Shown here: positions 61,634 through 64,000 of the stretch, piece by piece
Layout of the letters: each line of letters starts with the position of its first letter
Numbering within the stretch: the first letter of the stretch is position 1
Made by a program: the position numbers and the translations under genes
Notes under the pieces: generated by a model
The model's database searches: none
Told to the model about the DNA's origin: nothing
What the model saw: only the letters and a program-made list of their open reading frames with translations
Assembly: GCF_900115495.1 (NCBI RefSeq)
Contig: NZ_FOWR01000007.1
Coordinates: forward strand, 115,480-179,479
Source: Enterovibrio norvegicus DSM 15893
Lineage (GTDB): Bacteria > Pseudomonadota > Gammaproteobacteria > Enterobacterales > Vibrionaceae
Length of the DNA stretch: 64,000 nucleotides
Direction: 5' to 3'

Positions 61634-64000
61634 TTAATAGAGATAGACTTCTCCAGATCTAAACCCTGTACTAGAAGAGCCTTCATCAGGAGCACCAACA
61701 ATGACATTGTTATTATCTGACACATCAACCGAGTTACCGAAGTATTCATTCCAATCTGGCATTGGTGACTTCAAATAAGCGCCTTGCGACCATTCACTGC
61801 CATCAAAATTGAAGAGGTATGCTGCGCCCGACTGTGGTGCTGACACATTTGGCGTACTATTAATACCTACGCTACTGGAATCCTCACGCCAAGCACCAAC
61901 AACGAGCGATGTTCCATTCGGTGACATTGCAACGCTATTACCAAACCACATGCCACTATGAACCGTCGATGCTTTGACGTAAGCCTGTTGAGACCAAGAG
62001 TCAACGTTGCGTTGGAACACATAGGCTGCACCGGTATCGCTGAGTGAATTGTTTGGTGTACTGTCAATGCCTGTTGTATTGGAATCTTCATACATAGCAC
62101 CAACTGCCAACGTGTTTCCGTCAGAAGAAAGGCTCACTGACATACCAAACTGATCACCACTACCGGTATTGGAAGCCTTCACATAAGCCTGTTGCGCCCA
62201 ACTGCCATTACTATTTTCAAATACATAGGTTGCACCAGCATTCGTCGCGGCATCATTTGGCGTTGTGTTGATACCCGTTGAACTGGAACTTTCTCCAATC
62301 GCACCAACGGCAAGCGTATTGCCTTCTCCGGACATCGTAACCGATTCCCCAAATTTATCTGAGCTTCCTGGATTAGAGGCTTTGATATATAGCTCCTGAT
62401 TCCATGCTACACCGTCATAGCTGAATAGATATGCGGCGCCAGCCCAGCTGCTTAGCGAGTTGTTTGAAGTACTGTTGATTCCAGTAGTGCTTGAGTCTTC
62501 TCCCGGCGCGCCGACAAGAACCTTATTCCCATCCGATGACAACGCAACACTTCGGCCAAACCTATCATCAGAACCGGCATTGTCGGCTTTCAAGTAACGC
62601 TGAAATACCCAGGCGTCATTTTCAAAACGGTACACATAGGCCGCTCCCGCAGCACTCGAATCGTTGTTGTATGCACTCACATTACTTCCGTCTTCCTGGG
62701 GTGCACCAACGACCAAGGTGTTACCGTCTTCAGATAATGCCACTGCCCAACCATAAAAATCATTTGAGTCGATATTAGGCGATGTCAGTAGTTCCTCTTG
62801 TTGCCATAAGCCATCTGTAAAGCGGAAGATATAAGTAGCACCTCGTGCGGTATTTTTGTAAGGCGCGCCTGCGGCAAACACTGCACCGTCGCGTGAAATT
62901 GATACCGAGTAGCCAAACCTCGCAGATTGACTAGGATCTGAAGCTTTAATGCTGGCGATTAAATCATTTGCATCGGTTGAAGACAGAGAGAGTAAGTTAG
63001 ATGACGCAGACCCTACGCTGTTTGTTGAAATAATAAAGAACTCTGAAGACAACGCAGACAGAGCCCCCGTCATACCAACTGTTAGCTCCAGCGCCCCATC
63101 CGTTGTACCTAATGGTTCGCAGTCGTTATCAAAGTCTTCATTTTGACGGCAAACAGTGTATCCCGTGGCCAGCTCAGACTTTTCCCATTCCAGCGAAACA
63201 GGGAAAGTAAGCGTCTCGGGCGAACCTGATCCCACAGTCAGAAGGTTAAAAGACTCTGGGGGTTGAGGGTTAAGATATTGGTCAATAGCGGCCTGAGACC
63301 CACCGATAGTAATAACAATATCTGTCGTCGTTACACCATCAGACGCCGTCACTTCAATGACATCCTGCACAACAGTGTCTTCAGTGAAATCAGCCACCGC
63401 TGTATCATTCACCGTATATGTCCAAGTACCGTTGACAATCACCAAAGAACCGAAGTTGCCCTCATATGGCCCTGTGCCATCAAACGTTACCGTGGAGTTA
63501 TCTGAGTCAACGTCTGTCACGCCAATACTGCCTGAGGCATCAAAGGAGGTCATCGTAGCGCCCAGCTGTGTATAGGTGAGTGTCGGGGTTTCCGACGAGC
63601 CAGATACCGTAGATGCGGAAGTACCTTTAACAAGAGAACCCGACACTGGCACTAAAAATGCCGCGTATTCATTCGAGTCACTCCAAACATAGGGGGTTCT
63701 TCCGTTACCGTCCAAATCTACATAAATTTGTGCAGCAGTCACGACTCGACCCGAGAAGCTGAACTTCGCTGTATTCATGATCATGTAGGAATAGGTTTTG
63801 CCATCAATGATAACTCGCTGAGTATCATCACCCTCATATGTGTAATAGTCTGGAGCTACTATGCCACCGCGATTGGCGGTTGAATCATTATCGATAAACT
63901 GTAGGGTTGTTCCATCGGTGAGGATATTAATGCCATTAAAGCCACTACCAGTAATCGAATAGTCATCACCTCTTCTCCATCCTCTCACCTCATAGAGATC
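61634..64000 (-). CDS. Large VCBS/FG-GAP-repeat surface or secreted protein (5' end outside window)
   Basis: The frame is open to the right edge (upstream codons read DLYEVRGWRRGDDY), so the true start is beyond the window; 788 codons are visible. A VCBS-type domain (about residues 145-235 of the visible part; GSIGVTDVDSDNSTVTFDG, then WTYTVND) is followed by a fibronectin-like segment. Then come seven FG-GAP/integrin-alpha-like repeats of about 60 residues with the pattern RFGRSVALSSDGNKVLVGAP. These form a beta-propeller that usually binds calcium and mediates adhesion or carbohydrate contact. The chain ends in the last propeller blade (GEVYLY) with no further anchor. It is probably a large extracellular protein. 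Confidence 0.85.
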   Translation of the reverse strand, partial: DLYEVRGWRRGDDYSITGSGFNGINILTDGTTLQFIDNDSTANRGGIVAPDYYTYEGDDTQRVIIDGKTYSYMIMNTAKFSFSGRVVTAAQIYVDLDGNGRTPYVWSDSNEYAAFLVPVSGSLVKGTSASTVSGSSETPTLTYTQLGATMTSFDASGSIGVTDVDSDNSTVTFDGTGPYEGNFGSLVIVNGTWTYTVNDTAVADFTEDTVVQDVIEVTASDGVTTTDIVITIGGSQAAIDQYLNPQPPESFNLLTVGSGSPETLTFPVSLEWEKSELATGYTVCRQNEDFDNDCEPLGTTDGALELTVGMTGALSALSSEFFIISTNSVGSASSNLLSLSSTDANDLIASIKASDPSQSARFGYSVSISRDGAVFAAGAPYKNTARGATYIFRFTDGLWQQEELLTSPNIDSNDFYGWAVALSEDGNTLVVGAPQEDGSNVSAYNNDSSAAGAAYVYRFENDAWVFQRYLKADNAGSDDRFGRSVALSSDGNKVLVGAPGEDSSTTGINSTSNNSLSSWAGAAYLFSYDGVAWNQELYIKASNPGSSDKFGESVTMSGEGNTLAVGAIGESSSSTGINTTPNDAATNAGATYVFENSNGSWAQQAYVKASNTGSGDQFGMSVSLSSDGNTLAVGAMYEDSNTTGIDSTPNNSLSDTGAAYVFQRNVDSWSQQAYVKASTVHSGMWFGNSVAMSPNGTSLVVGAWREDSSSVGINSTPNVSAPQSGAAYLFNFDGSEWSQGAYLKSPMPDWNEYFGNSVDVSDNNNVIVGAPDEGSSSTGFRSGEVYLY

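Overview
The window looks like a chromosomal segment of a marine gammaproteobacterium, most likely a member of the Vibrionaceae (Vibrio, Photobacterium, Grimontia or Enterovibrio type). The reasons are the BtsSR-like two-component pair, a tRNA-Gly nearly identical to enterobacterial glyT, the rbsDACBKR operon order, the PpsR/PpsA pair, a DUF3360-type permease and the mostly core metabolic content. The genus is inferred; no 16S gene or other decisive marker is present.

Layout. 1-2700: tail of an upstream (possibly CstA-type) gene, then btsS-btsR. 2800-2880: tRNA-Gly(UCC). 2900-13400: single genes and small operons: monooxygenase-like protein with divergent LysR regulator, EamA exporter, PheC-like periplasmic protein, CorA, a redoxin-2OG oxygenase fusion, an OmpA protein with two related N-terminal modules, isochorismatase hydrolase with GNAT, PEBP protein and AraC regulator. 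13660-14130: orphan FlgN-like gene. 14300-20670: complete ribose operon with twin RbsR-type operators and a 7-bp tandem repeat between rbsB and rbsK. 20800-24000: FUSC transporter, cupin protein and K+ channel. 24080-32620: a catabolic locus combining a TRAP transporter, an M24 and an M20 hydrolase, an EutA/maleate-isomerase-like protein, an Lrp/AsnC regulator and a diaminopropionate ammonia-lyase; its substrate is not known. 33000-36470: ppsR/ppsA. 36800-42400: P460-like haem protein with a diguanylate cyclase, a lipoprotein, and a CmcJ-type oxidoreductase with a crotonase. 42450-44610: four uncharacterised genes, one with a possible prim-pol signature. 44970-48540: phospholipase D-type lipoprotein and an LplT-PlsC fusion.

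The main accessory region is 48,677-58,612. An IS481-family element sits inside the G-tract of a short hairpin repeat, and an uninterrupted inverted copy of that repeat lies 6 kb away at 56,131-56,203. Between them are an unknown 285-codon gene and a tightly overlapping three-gene operon that reads as an ABC-three-component (ABC-3C) conflict system: nuclease-type effector, middle component and SMC/Rad50-like ATPase. Next come a DUF3360 permease bracketed by two direct copies of a roughly 170-220 bp repeat, a 21-bp-stem hairpin and an IS3-family transposase remnant. The last part holds an HTTM-DCC fusion read from a TTG start, a small outer-membrane barrel protein, and a large VCBS/FG-GAP surface or secreted protein running off the right edge.

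The strongest candidates for undescribed biology are the ABC-3C island, the TRAP/DpaL catabolic locus, the P460-GGDEF pair and the small cluster with the prim-pol-like gene.
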